Part shown: positions 16,007 through 26,700 of the stretch, in pieces
How positions within the stretch are numbered: position 1 is the stretch's first letter
How the letters are laid out: every line of letters starts with the position of its first letter
Assembly (NCBI GenBank): GCA_964369385.1
Contig: CAYJEY010000001.1
Span: 248,001-312,000 of the forward strand
Origin: CALVGQ01 sp964369385
GTDB taxonomy: Bacteria; Bacillota_I; Bacilli_A; Erysipelotrichales; Erysipelotrichaceae
Length of the DNA stretch: 64,000 nt
Direction: 5' to 3'
Translations under genes and position numbers: made by a program
Notes under the pieces: generated by a model
Told to the model about the DNA's origin: nothing
What the model saw: only the letters and a program-made list of their open reading frames with translations
The model's database searches: none

Positions 16007-17803
16007 ATGGAACGTATACACGTATTGGTATGTGCTGGAACAGGTTGTAGTTCTTCTGACTCAGGAGAAATTGTAACACAGCTTAGAGAAAGTATCGAAA
16101 AACATGGATTAGGTAGTGAGGTAAAGGTATTAAAAACGGGATGTTTTGGATTGTGTCAAAAGGGTCCAATTATTGCGATTCATCCAGATAAGACATTCTA
16201 TTGTCACGTAAAATTAAATGATGTTGAAGAAATCGTAACTGAACATTTCTTAAAAGGACGTCGTGTTGAACGACTTGAACTAGTTGATATTGATGAAGCT
16301 ACACAAGAAAGAATTTTTGACATCGATAAAATTCGCTTCTATGCAAAACAAAAACGTATTGCTTTACAAAACTGTGGTGTTATTAATCCAGAAGAAATAA
16401 GCGAATACATTGCAAAAGATGGATACATGGCGTTAGGGAAAGCACTAACAGAAATGACTCCACAAGAAGTAATTGATGAGATGAAAAAATCTGGTCTTCG
16501 CGGACGTGGTGGAGGAGGATTCCCAACAGGTTTAAAGTGGCAGTTTGCTGCTGATCAGCCTCCAGGAGATAAATATGTTATCTGTAATGCAGATGAAGGA
16601 GATCCAGGGGCATTCATGGATCGTTCTATCTTAGAGGGGGATCCACACTCAGTACTTGAAGCGATGATGCTTGCAGGTTATGCAATTGGTGCAAAACATG
16701 GTTATGTTTATATTCGCGCTGAATATCCTATTGCCGTTGACCGTTTAAATATTGCAATTGAACAAGCAAAAGAACTTGGTTTATTAGGAAATAATATTCT
16801 AGGAACTGATTTCTGTTTTGATTTAGAAATTCGACTTGGAGCAGGAGCGTTTGTCTGTGGAGAAGAAACTGCATTAATTATGTCAATTGAAGGTGAGCGT
16901 GGTATGCCTATGCCGAAGCCACCATTCCCAGCGGTAAGTGGTGTTTGGAGAAAACCTACAATTATCAACAATGTTGAAACTTATGCAAATATGCCTCAAA
17001 TCATCTTAAAAGGTGCGGAATGGTTTTCATCATTCGGAACGGAAAAATCTAAAGGAACAAAAGTATTTGCGTTAGGTGGTAAAATTGTTAACACTGGGCT
17101 TGTAGAAATTCCAATGGGAACTACTCTTCGTGAAGTAATTTATGAAATCGGTGGAGGAATTCCTGGTAATAAAGCATTTAAAGCAGTTCAAACTGGTGGA
17201 CCTAGTGGTGGATGTTTAACAGATCAACATTTAGATACTCCAATCGATTTTGATAACTTAATTTCTCTTGGTTCTATGATGGGGTCAGGTGGGATGATTA
17301 TCCTTGATGAAGATAACTGTATGGTTGACGTTGCACGCTTCTATATGGACTTCATTGTAGATGAGTCTTGTGGTAAATGTACACCATGTCGTATCGGAAC
17401 AAAACGTATGCTAGAATTACTAAACGATTTATGTGAGGGTCGTGGAACACTAAAAACATTAGAAGAGTTAGAAAACCTTGGTGAAAAAATCAAAGATACT
17501 TCACTATGTGGACTTGGACAAACTGCACCAAACCCTGTGCTTTCTACAATGAAATTATTCAGAGATGAATATTTGGCACATGCACAAGATCACAAATGTC
17601 CTGCAGGAGTGTGTAAGAACTTATTGGCATTTACTATTGATGAAGTTAAATGTAAAAAATGTAGCCTATGTGCTAAGAAATGTCCTGTGGGAGCAATTTC
17701 AGGTGTTCCAGGAAAAGAGCCATATGTTATTGATCAAGAGAAATGTATCCAATGTGGTGCATGTTTGGAAAGTTGTCGCTTCGCTGCGATTGAAAGAAAG
17801 TAG
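16007..17803 (+). CDS. hndC: NAD-linked [FeFe] hydrogenase subunit C (NuoF-like, NADH/FMN)
   Basis: 598 residues. An N-terminal thioredoxin-like [2Fe-2S] domain (CAGTGCSSS, TGCFGLC) is followed by the NuoF core: NADH loop GLRGRGGGGFPTGLKW, FMN-binding NADEGDPGAFMDRS, then SCGKCTPCRIGTKR plus CGLG for a [4Fe-4S] cluster. Two C-terminal ferredoxin motifs (CKKCSLCAKKCP and CIQCGACLESCR) complete the protein. It oxidises or reduces NAD(P)(H) and exchanges electrons with HndD, possibly with flavin-based bifurcation. The stop codon lies nine bases before the hndD start. Confidence 0.93.
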   Translation: MERIHVLVCAGTGCSSSDSGEIVTQLRESIEKHGLGSEVKVLKTGCFGLCQKGPIIAIHPDKTFYCHVKLNDVEEIVTEHFLKGRRVERLELVDIDEATQERIFDIDKIRFYAKQKRIALQNCGVINPEEISEYIAKDGYMALGKALTEMTPQEVIDEMKKSGLRGRGGGGFPTGLKWQFAADQPPGDKYVICNADEGDPGAFMDRSILEGDPHSVLEAMMLAGYAIGAKHGYVYIRAEYPIAVDRLNIAIEQAKELGLLGNNILGTDFCFDLEIRLGAGAFVCGEETALIMSIEGERGMPMPKPPFPAVSGVWRKPTIINNVETYANMPQIILKGAEWFSSFGTEKSKGTKVFALGGKIVNTGLVEIPMGTTLREVIYEIGGGIPGNKAFKAVQTGGPSGGCLTDQHLDTPIDFDNLISLGSMMGSGGMIILDEDNCMVDVARFYMDFIVDESCGKCTPCRIGTKRMLELLNDLCEGRGTLKTLEELENLGEKIKDTSLCGLGQTAPNPVLSTMKLFRDEYLAHAQDHKCPAGVCKNLLAFTIDEVKCKKCSLCAKKCPVGAISGVPGKEPYVIDQEKCIQCGACLESCRFAAIERK

Positions 17804-17812
17804 GTGCATAAA

Positions 17813-19567
17813 ATGAAATTAGTAAATCTTAAAATTAATAATATGCCCGTGCAAGTTGAAGCTGGTACAACAGTACTTGAGGCTGCAAAATCTGCGGGAG
17901 TTAAAATACCAACGTTGTGCTTTTTAAAGGATTGTAACCAAACTGGTGCATGTCGTGTCTGTACTGTTGAAGTAAAAGGTGCACGTACGCTTGCTGCTGC
18001 TTGCGTATATCCAGTTGGTGAAGGAATGGAAGTAAACACACATTCTGAACGTGCAATTGATGCACGTCGTAATACAGTTGAATTGATCTTATCAAATCAT
18101 AGCAAAAACTGTCTTAGTTGCCTACGTAATCAAAATTGTGAATTACAAGAGTTAGCACAAGAATTAAATGTACGTGATGTTACATATTCTGGGGAAACTA
18201 CTTCTCAAACTTTTGATGATGTTGCACCTGGTATTGTACGTGATACATCTAAATGTGTATTGTGCGGAAGATGTGTTGCAACTTGTGAAAAAGTTCAAGG
18301 TTTAGGAGTTTTAGGGTTCCAAAACCGCGGATTCAAAACAAAAGTTGGTCCAGCACAAGATCGTAGCTTTGATGATGTAAACTGTATGCAATGTGGACAG
18401 TGTGTAAATGTATGTCCAGTAGGAGCATTAACTGAAAAAGAAAGCATTCATGAAGTAATTGCTGCATTAAATGATCCTACAAAACATGTTGTAGTTCAGA
18501 CTGCACCTGCAGTTCGTGCTTCACTTGGTGAAGAGTTTGGTATGCCAATTGGGAGTCGTGTAACTGGTAAAATGGTTACATGCTTAAAGAAAATTGGATT
18601 TAATCGTGTATATGATACAAACTATGGAGCTGACTTAACAATCATGGAAGAGGGAACTGAGTTCATTCAACGTGTAAAAAATGGTGGAGTGTTACCGATG
18701 ATGACTTCTTGTTCACCAGGATGGGTGCGCTATATGGAATTTGAATATCCAGATTTACTTGGGCATTTAAGTTCATGTAAGTCACCACATATGATGTTTG
18801 GTGCAATTTTAAAAAGCTATTATGCAGAGAAAAAAGGCATTGATAAAAAAGATATGTATGTTGTATCAATTATGCCATGTACTGCTAAAAAAGCTGAAAT
18901 TGAACGTCCTCAAATGATTGAAGATGGCATCAAAGATGTTGATGCTGTACTTACAACACGTGAACTAGGACGTCTTGTGAAAATGTATGGTATTGATTTT
19001 GTTAACCTACCTGATTCTGAATATGACCAAGATATGTTTGGTGAATATACAGGAGCTGGTGTAATCTTCGGTGCTACTGGTGGGGTTATGGAAGCAGCTC
19101 TTCGTACAGTTAAAGAAGTACTTGAAGGAAAAACATTTGATGATGTTGACTATGAAGTTATTCGTGGTATGAATGGAGTTAAAACTGCTGATCTCGAGAT
19201 TGCTGGTATGAATGTGAAAATAGCAGTTGTAAGTAGTATGGAAATGGTTAGACCATTACTGGACGAAATACGTGCTGGTAAATCACCATATCATTTCATA
19301 GAAGTTATGGGATGTCCAGGAGGTTGTATTAATGGTGGAGGTCAATCTATTATTAGTGCATCAATTCGTAACGGATTTAAAGCAATTGATTGGAAAGTTG
19401 AACGTGCAAAAGCGCTTTATGATGAAGATGTGTCTATGCCTAAACGTAAATCACATGACAATAAGCAAATTCAAGATTTATATACAAACTATTTAGGTGA
19501 GCCTTGCGGTCATAAATCGCATCATCTATTACATACAACTTACGAAAAGAAAAACCGTTTTAAATAG
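17813..19567 (+). CDS. hndD: [FeFe] hydrogenase catalytic subunit (HndD/HydA)
   Basis: A 584-residue group A [FeFe] hydrogenase producing or consuming H2 in the cytoplasm. Domains in order: N-terminal [2Fe-2S] (CNQTGACRVCTVE), His-ligated [4Fe-4S] (NHSKNCLSC with RNQNC), two ferredoxin motifs (CVLCGRCVATC, CMQCGQCVNVCP), then the H-cluster loops TSCSPGW, MPCTAKKAE and MGCPGGCINGGGQ. All H-cluster cysteines are present. ATG 17813 follows TAGGTG and is preferred over GTG 17804. The maturases HydE, HydF and HydG are not in the window. A strong terminator follows. Confidence 0.95.
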   Translation: MKLVNLKINNMPVQVEAGTTVLEAAKSAGVKIPTLCFLKDCNQTGACRVCTVEVKGARTLAAACVYPVGEGMEVNTHSERAIDARRNTVELILSNHSKNCLSCLRNQNCELQELAQELNVRDVTYSGETTSQTFDDVAPGIVRDTSKCVLCGRCVATCEKVQGLGVLGFQNRGFKTKVGPAQDRSFDDVNCMQCGQCVNVCPVGALTEKESIHEVIAALNDPTKHVVVQTAPAVRASLGEEFGMPIGSRVTGKMVTCLKKIGFNRVYDTNYGADLTIMEEGTEFIQRVKNGGVLPMMTSCSPGWVRYMEFEYPDLLGHLSSCKSPHMMFGAILKSYYAEKKGIDKKDMYVVSIMPCTAKKAEIERPQMIEDGIKDVDAVLTTRELGRLVKMYGIDFVNLPDSEYDQDMFGEYTGAGVIFGATGGVMEAALRTVKEVLEGKTFDDVDYEVIRGMNGVKTADLEIAGMNVKIAVVSSMEMVRPLLDEIRAGKSPYHFIEVMGCPGGCINGGGQSIISASIRNGFKAIDWKVERAKALYDEDVSMPKRKSHDNKQIQDLYTNYLGEPCGHKSHHLLHTTYEKKNRFK

Positions 19568-19575
19568 ATTTAAGT

Positions 19576-19606
19576 GCCTACTGTAAAGTCAGTAGGCTTT
19601 TTTTAT
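19576..19606 (+). terminator. terminator of the hydrogenase operon
   Basis: GCCTACTG and CAGTAGGC arms around TAAAGT, then eight T. Confidence 0.88.
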
Positions 19607-19623
19607 TATTCTCTTAAAACTAG

Positions 19624-19652
19624 TAATGAGTTTGTTGAAGCGTGCATATACT
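19624..19652 (+). promoter_or_regulatory. possible sigma-E-type promoter of spoIVA
   Basis: CATATACT at 19645-19652 resembles the sporulation sigma-E -10 (CATACANT). TAATGAG lies 14 bases upstream but matches the -35 weakly. The placement would give a leader of only a few bases before TAGGAGG. Confidence 0.3.
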
Positions 19653-19673
19653 TCAACTAGTTAGGAGGATGTT

Positions 19674-21149
19674 ATGGAGACGAAAGACATATTAAAAAAT
19701 ATAGGTGAGCGATGCGGTGGAGACATTTACTTAGGGGTTGTAGGACCGGTACGGGTTGGAAAATCAACTTTCATTAAGCACTTTATGGAAAAAGCAGTGA
19801 TTCCATATGTTAGCGATGACTACGAGAAGAGTCGAATGATTGATGAACTCCCCCAAAGTGGTGAAGGGAAGACCATCATGACAATGGAACCAAAATTTGT
19901 GCCTAATAATGCTGCAGGGATTACTTTTGATGATGGTTTTTCTGTAAAGGTACGCCTTGTGGATTGTGTTGGTTATATACTTCCAGAAGCCAAGGGATAT
20001 AAAGATGAAGATGGTATACGTATGGTACACACACCGTGGTTTCAAGAACCAATTCCATTTGATGAAGCAGCGAAATGTGGTACACAGAAAGTAATTCAAG
20101 ATCATTCAATGATTGGTATTGTAATTACTACAGATGGAAGTATTGTTGATCTGGCAAGAGAAGCGTACGTTGAACCAGAATCACAAGTAATTAATGAACT
20201 AATTGAAATTGGGAAGCCTTTTGTTATTGTGGTTAATAGTAAAGATCCTGATGGCATTACGTGCCATGGGGTAGTGAATAAGTTAAAAGAGAAGTACAAT
20301 GTTCCAGTGTTACCTATAGCTTGTGATCGGATGAATGAGTCTGATGTTCACGCGATTTTAAGAGAAGCTTTATATGAATTTCCTGTTTCACAGATCGACG
20401 TTCAAACACCAAAGTGGGTAAGTGTTTTACATGAAAATCATTGGTTAAAACTTAGTTTAGCAAATACAATTGATGAATCAATGGTAAGTATATCAAAGTT
20501 ACGTGAAGTAGATCAAATTGTTGAACTACTACAAGTAAATGAATATATTGAAAATGCTAATTTAGCAAGTGTAGATACAGGGAAAGGTATAGCCTATGTT
20601 GAGGTAGATGTTGTGTCAGGTTTATATCATCAAGTATTGAAAGAAATACTTGGTGAAGATATTAGTGAAAAGTCACAACTTATCTCGATACTACAAGAAT
20701 TTGCAATTGCCAAAAAAGAATATGATGCAATTAGTAGTGCGTTGAAAATGGTAAAGCAGACGGGATATGGATTTGCATCGAGTTCATTATCAGATATTCA
20801 ATTATCAACTCCAGAACTTGTTAAACAACAAGGTCGCTACGGAGTTAAAATAAAAGCTGTTGCACCAAGTATTCATATGATTAAAGTAGATGTTGAAAGT
20901 ATTTTTGAACCAATAATTGGATCAAAAAATCAAAGTGAAGAACTTATTCAATACTTATTGAGAGACCAAGAAAATAGTGATTCAATTTGGGAATCAGATA
21001 TTTTTGGACGTAAGCTTTCTGACTTAATCAAGGATGGTATGAATTCAAAGCTTTCAATGATTCCAGAGACAGCACGAATCCGATTGCAAGGAGTTCTTGC
21101 CAAGTTGGTGAATCGTGGCAAAGGAAATGTAATTGCGATTGTGCTTTAG
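19674..21149 (+). CDS. spoIVA: stage IV sporulation protein A
   Basis: A 491-residue morphogenetic ATPase that forms the basement layer of the spore coat on the forespore surface. It has the P-loop GPVRVGKST at 24-32, the switch-like VDCVGY region with the characteristic PWFQEPIPFDEAA, VNSKDPD as the base-recognition motif, and the conserved C-terminal end. Length matches Bacillus SpoIVA (about 492). Monocistronic, with its own terminator. It is the clearest marker in the window that the organism, or a recent ancestor, makes endospores. Confidence 0.96.
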   Translation: METKDILKNIGERCGGDIYLGVVGPVRVGKSTFIKHFMEKAVIPYVSDDYEKSRMIDELPQSGEGKTIMTMEPKFVPNNAAGITFDDGFSVKVRLVDCVGYILPEAKGYKDEDGIRMVHTPWFQEPIPFDEAAKCGTQKVIQDHSMIGIVITTDGSIVDLAREAYVEPESQVINELIEIGKPFVIVVNSKDPDGITCHGVVNKLKEKYNVPVLPIACDRMNESDVHAILREALYEFPVSQIDVQTPKWVSVLHENHWLKLSLANTIDESMVSISKLREVDQIVELLQVNEYIENANLASVDTGKGIAYVEVDVVSGLYHQVLKEILGEDISEKSQLISILQEFAIAKKEYDAISSALKMVKQTGYGFASSSLSDIQLSTPELVKQQGRYGVKIKAVAPSIHMIKVDVESIFEPIIGSKNQSEELIQYLLRDQENSDSIWESDIFGRKLSDLIKDGMNSKLSMIPETARIRLQGVLAKLVNRGKGNVIAIVL

Positions 21150-21170
21150 ACGGATTCGTCCGTCTTTTTA
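21148..21170 (+). terminator. intrinsic terminator after spoIVA
   Basis: AGACGGA and TCCGTCT arms around TTCG, followed by five T. The convergent PBP gene ends next to it. Confidence 0.85.
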
Positions 21171-21171
21171 C

Positions 21172-23634
21172 TTAGTTAGAGCATACAGTGTTGCTTTTGT
21201 AATTACTTGTTGTGATAAAATATCCGCATACTCGAATTTGAGATTGATCACTCCAATCCCATATCGTTGAATCTTGCGAAGATATTTCGTGAGAGTATTG
21301 TCCATTTATGTATATCGTAGCGTAATATGTGGGAGTCCCAATAAATTTACTAGAATCTAATATTTGCAATCCATAGGCAATGACGGTGTTGTATTGTGAG
21401 TGTAAAGAAATGTTTTTCGTGCTACCAGAGGAAATGTTTGAGTGAAATGTGATTTCAAGATCACCATTTTCATAGTGATTAAAACTGATTCTCGATAGGG
21501 AAGCCTCTAATTGATCATATATACTGCTAAGTTCACTATCTTTCTTTTGTATTAAACCTGTTGTATATAAATACTCATAACCTGGAGCTATGGCGTAGGG
21601 GAAACTACCAAGGACATAAGAAATTTCGACAATATTTTCAGGTTGATATAGAGGGGAAGGAAAACTATTTTCGGGGTAAAGTGAGTCAAGTAAGTGATTG
21701 CAAATATGTCCAGTCAAATTTAATTTGCTTTTTTCATAGTCAAAATAAGTATCTTTATCTTTGATTGCTTGGTCATAGCCTATCCATACTGATGTTGTAT
21801 ACTCAGTTGTTGAAAAAACCATCCATTTATCTTTCATTGCCCCTTCAGGGATTCCGTACGTGATTCCTTCTGTACCCCAATCAGTTGTTCCTGTTTTTGC
21901 GTAGACGGGATAGTCTCTTTGTAAGATTTGCATGTAGTTAAAATATTTCTTACTAACGTTGTCTTCCATCAAATAGGCTGCAAGGAAGGCTGCTTCTGGG
22001 CTTAATGCTTGATTTATTTCGGGATTGCTAAAGTAAGTAGGAGTATCATTATAAAATTCAATTTTTTGAATAGTGTGAGGTTCAATGTATTCGCCTTGAT
22101 TCAAAAGTGTTGCATGTGCTCCAGCGAGCTGAAGAGGTGTGCTTAAGAAACTTGAACCTCCGATTGCATAGCCTAAATCGAAATTGTTGCGAGTAACATT
22201 GCTGAATCCGATATTTTGTAGATAAGTAATAGTTTTGTCTACTCCGATAGTATCACTTACTTCTTGTAATGTTTGAAGAGCGGGGGTATTCATAGAAGTA
22301 CTCATAGCATCTTGCAATATCATATCGCCACGGTATTTACCATCAAAATTGTGAAGTACTGTAGAAGTTCCACGATATTCAATAGGACGATCAACAACCA
22401 CATGATTTGTAGACCAACCTAAGTGTTCAAATGCAAGTGCATACGAAAGGAAAGGTTTTACACTTGATCCGGGTTGTTTTTGCATATCTGTTGCACGATT
22501 GAACATACGTTCACCTTCGTAGTTTCTTCCACCACCTAAGGCAACAATGTGTCCATTTTGATTATCCATGACAGCAATAGCTACTTGCATTAAATCATCT
22601 GGAAACACAACTGAGTCAACTTCTGAGTTTTGAATACTTTCTACTGTGTTCTGAATCTCTTGCTTCATATGTGTGTGTATTACCATGGGTGTAGTGCTAG
22701 GGTCGAAACCGGTTTTATCTATAACTTCATCAATTACTGCATCAATGTAGCTCTGATAGGTATATGAGTCACTGCCATGAACACTACCGTTGTTCGTGAG
22801 TTGATTTTGGATATTTATTGACTTCGCGAGTGAACATTCAGATTCACTGATGTATCCATGATATTCCATCATATCAAGTACCTCATTACGTCTTTGGGTA
22901 GCGAACTCTAAGTGATAGTACGGATTGTATGAATTAGGTAAATTCACAATTCCTGCTAGCAATGCTGATTCACTTAATGTAATTTCATTCACATTTTTAT
23001 TGAAGTAATACTCAGCGGCCTTTTGTATTCCGCGGATATTTGCACCAAAGTTAAGTTTATTTAGATAATTGATAAAAATACTCTCTTTATCTAATTCATT
23101 TTCAATATTTAATGATATATAAATTTCCTGTATTTTTTGATCAATCGGATCGATATTTTGTGCTACAAGATTTTCTATAAAATATGTATTATCGATAAGC
23201 TGCATTGTTAAAGTTGAGCCTCCTTGTACAAAAGTGAGTTCATTTGCGTCTAAAGAAGCTTGTATGTTTTCTTGTAGTGCCTTGGTGAAGCGTGGTACAT
23301 CAAATCCATTATGCACAAAAAAGCGACTGTCTTCTATAGCAATGAAGGCGTCTATTAAAGTGTGTGGAAGGTCATTATAAGAGATGTTGTATCTTAACTG
23401 TACACCAAGCTCCGCGATGACCTGTCCATTAGAGTCAAGAATCAATGAAGAGTTTTGTGATAATAAATCTTCAGTCTGGTAAAGGGGAGCTTCCTTAATT
23501 GTCTCAATAGTGTAATTTAAAGCCCATGCACTACAGAGAGTGACGATACCAATAGTACACCACAAAGCTATTGCAAAAAAGTATTTAAGAAATACAAGTG
23601 AAGAACTCTGCTTTTTATTTGTTTTGTTTACCAT
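21172..23634 (-). CDS. class A penicillin-binding protein (PBP1A family)
   Basis: An 820-residue bifunctional peptidoglycan synthase. It has a short cytoplasmic tail and one transmembrane helix (about 15-40). The GT51 transglycosylase has catalytic Glu101 in EDSRFFVHNGFD and QGGSTLTMQL at 137-146. The transpeptidase has SxxK at Ser390-Lys393 (PGSSVKPF), SMN at 447-449 and KTGTTDW further on. A C-terminal beta-rich extension of about 150 residues is not assigned. It is convergent with spoIVA and divergent from dnaE. Whether it acts in growth or sporulation cannot be told. Confidence 0.92.
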   Translation of the reverse strand: MVNKTNKKQSSSLVFLKYFFAIALWCTIGIVTLCSAWALNYTIETIKEAPLYQTEDLLSQNSSLILDSNGQVIAELGVQLRYNISYNDLPHTLIDAFIAIEDSRFFVHNGFDVPRFTKALQENIQASLDANELTFVQGGSTLTMQLIDNTYFIENLVAQNIDPIDQKIQEIYISLNIENELDKESIFINYLNKLNFGANIRGIQKAAEYYFNKNVNEITLSESALLAGIVNLPNSYNPYYHLEFATQRRNEVLDMMEYHGYISESECSLAKSINIQNQLTNNGSVHGSDSYTYQSYIDAVIDEVIDKTGFDPSTTPMVIHTHMKQEIQNTVESIQNSEVDSVVFPDDLMQVAIAVMDNQNGHIVALGGGRNYEGERMFNRATDMQKQPGSSVKPFLSYALAFEHLGWSTNHVVVDRPIEYRGTSTVLHNFDGKYRGDMILQDAMSTSMNTPALQTLQEVSDTIGVDKTITYLQNIGFSNVTRNNFDLGYAIGGSSFLSTPLQLAGAHATLLNQGEYIEPHTIQKIEFYNDTPTYFSNPEINQALSPEAAFLAAYLMEDNVSKKYFNYMQILQRDYPVYAKTGTTDWGTEGITYGIPEGAMKDKWMVFSTTEYTTSVWIGYDQAIKDKDTYFDYEKSKLNLTGHICNHLLDSLYPENSFPSPLYQPENIVEISYVLGSFPYAIAPGYEYLYTTGLIQKKDSELSSIYDQLEASLSRISFNHYENGDLEITFHSNISSGSTKNISLHSQYNTVIAYGLQILDSSKFIGTPTYYATIYINGQYSHEISSQDSTIWDWSDQSQIRVCGYFITTSNYKSNTVCSN

Positions 23635-23716
23635 TATAATACTCCAATCCTTTGTTTATATATACTATTAATATATTCATTTATCATAACTTCTAATCAT
23701 CAAATCATTTAAAATA

Positions 23717-23725
23717 TGCTATGAT
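23717..23725 (+). promoter_or_regulatory. extended -10 promoter of dnaE
   Basis: TGCTATGAT is an extended -10 about 20 bases before the dnaE start. The -35 is weak. Confidence 0.45.
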
Positions 23726-23744
23726 ATACAAGAGGTGTTGGTTG

Positions 23745-26700
23745 ATGATTACACATTTACATGCTAGAAGCAGTTATACACTTTTACAGAGTACATTAAG
23801 TATAAAACAGTTAGTTCAGGAAGCGAAAACTCTCGGTTATGATACGATTGCGTGTACAGATAAAAATGTAATGCATGGCGCAATGGAATTTCAAAAAGAA
23901 TGTAAAAAAGAAGGGCTAAAAGCTCTTTTTGGAATGGAATGTGAAATGGTCATCGATGAGTACGTTGTTCCAATGGTGATACTAGCTAAAAATAATCATG
24001 GATTTCAAGCACTTATTCACATGAGTAGTCAAGTTAGTGATGGGAAAACACAATTTAGCTATGAAGTTTTTTGCAACTACCAGCAAGATTTAGCAGTTAT
24101 TCTTTTTGTTGAGGGAGGAATATTTGAAGAAGCGTGCATTAAGTCGAATCAACTAGAAATAGACCGCTTAATAATTTTGTTAAAGAGATATATTAGTGAA
24201 TTTTATTTAGGTCTTTCTTATCAAGAGAGTTCATTTTGGAAAATTCGTAATCAGTTAGTAAAAGAAGTTGCATGTACACATCAAGTGATGTGTACTGCAT
24301 TAAATAAAATATATTATGCACATCGAAATGACGAAGAAGCATTACGAATTTTAAATGGAATTCGTCTTCAAAAAACAATAAACGACAAAAGTTTAGTTGA
24401 AGTAAGTGGCAGATATATGCTTAGTCCTTTTGAGATGGAACAAATTTATGATCAAGATGACTTAAAATGTAGCGAGATGATTAGTGATTTATGTAATGTA
24501 ACACTATCACTTGATAAAGCGCAAATTCCTAAATTTGTGTGCCCAGCTGAAATCAGTTCTGCACAGTTTTTGGCGCAATTGTGTATTGCAGGAATGAAGA
24601 AACGTTATGGCACACAAGGAATTGATGAAGTAAAAGAACGGCTTAAATATGAATTAGATACAATTATTAATATGAAATTTGAAGATTACTTTTTAATTGT
24701 GTGGGATTTTGTTAGGTATTCGAAAGCTCACCAAATTTATGTTGGTCCAGGACGAGGTAGTGCGGCTGGTTCTTTAGTTGCTTATTGTCTTGGAATTACG
24801 CATATCGACCCAATTGAGAATGGATTGCTGTTTGAACGATTTTTAAATCCAGAACGGATATCGATGCCAGACATTGATATTGATTTTCCAGATGATCGTC
24901 GAGATGAAGTAATTCAATATGTAAAAGAAAAATATGGTGATAATCGTGTTGCGCATATTGCTACATTTGGAACACTAGGTGCAAAACAGGTAATACGTGA
25001 TGTAGGTCGAGTTATGGGAGTTCCATTAAGTAAAATTGATGCTATTTCAAAAGCTATTCCAAATGCAGTAAATATGACTTTAGCACGTGCCATGAAAGAG
25101 TCTCAAAGGTTTGTACAATTTGTTAATTCATCAAGTCAACATATTAAGTTGTTAGAGATTGCACAAAAGCTAGAAGGATTACCAAGACATATGAGCATGC
25201 ATGCTGCGGGTATTGTGCTTAGTGAGAAGCCATTGAGTGAAGTCGTCCCTACATTAAAACTAAACGAAGATATGTTAGTGACTCAATATACGATGGAACA
25301 TCTTGAAGATTTAGGATTAATTAAGATGGATTTTCTAGGATTAAGAAATTTAACGATTATTCATGAAATAGTGGAAGAAATCAAGGTTAAATATCCATCA
25401 TTTGATATTTTAAAAATTCCACTTGATAATCAAAAAGTGTATGAATGTCTTGGTAAAGTTGATACTGCAGGGATTTTTCAATTAGAATCAGATGGTATGA
25501 GAAAGTTGATTCAAAAAATGAAACCCACAAATTTTGAAGATGTTGCTGTAGCGATTGCACTATATCGTCCAGGACCAATGCAAAATATTGATTTATTTTT
25601 GGGGTCTCGCGCAAATCCGGATGGAATTGAATATATTCATCCAGATTTAGTCGATATACTTAAGCCAACGTATGGGGTTATCATTTACCAGGAACAGATT
25701 ATGCAAATTGCCAGATTGATGGCTGGTTTTTCATTAGCTAAGGCAGATATATTACGCAAGGCAATGAGTAAAAAGAATGAAAAAGAATTGTTAAAGCTTC
25801 AAAATGATTTCTTGCAAGGTTGTCAAAGTAGAGGGTATGCTGATTCTGTGACAAAGGATGTATATGATTTAATACTTAAGTTTGCAAATTATGGTTTTAA
25901 TAAGAGTCACTCTTATGCGTATGGTTTGATTTCATATCAAATGTTATATCTTAAATCCAATGTTCCTTTATTGTTCTTTAAGTCTTTGTTAAATAGTGTA
26001 ATGGGTAGTGAAAGTAAAACTGCTGAATATATTGATGAGTGTCGACGTCGTGGTGTTCAAGTTTTAGGACCTTCAATTAATCGAAGCTCTAGTGAATATT
26101 TAGTTGAAGAGGGGGGCTTGCGTTTCCCGCTTTACGCAATTAAGAATGTGGGGATTAACTCTTGCCTAGCAATATTAAAAGAAAGAGAAGAGCGTGGCGA
26201 GTTTAAAGATTTTTATGATTTTGTGGCTCGTATGCTAATGTATCGTTTTTCTCAAAAGGTTATTGAAAGTTGTATAGATGCAGGAACATTTGATGAGTTC
26301 AAAGTGAATCGCAAAAGTTTACGAGCATCATTAGATGAAGCTATAAGTTTTGCGAATTTAGTAAGAATTGAAGTGGAAGGTCAAACTAGGATTGATTTAG
26401 GACTTGTTTCTAAGCCGATTATGATGTCATTAAAAGAAGATGTAATGGAGCGTTCGCAACGAGAAAAACAAGTATTAGGTTTTTATTTTTCATCACATCC
26501 AATTTTACAATTGAAGAAGATAAAGAATATACAACTCGCTAATTTAGCGATTATGAGTCAAAAGAATGGTGTCGTTCAAGGGTTTGGGATGATTCAAAGA
26601 GTGAAGCAACATCGGACAAAGAGAGGCGATTTAATGGCTTTTGTCAGTGTTCAAGATGAGAGTAGCGAATTTGATTTAGTATTTATGCCAAATACTTATG

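Noticed and set aside
17804..17812. GTG start of the hydrogenase at 17804
   Set aside because: The best binding site (TAGGTG) precedes ATG 17813, and the family N-terminus begins there.
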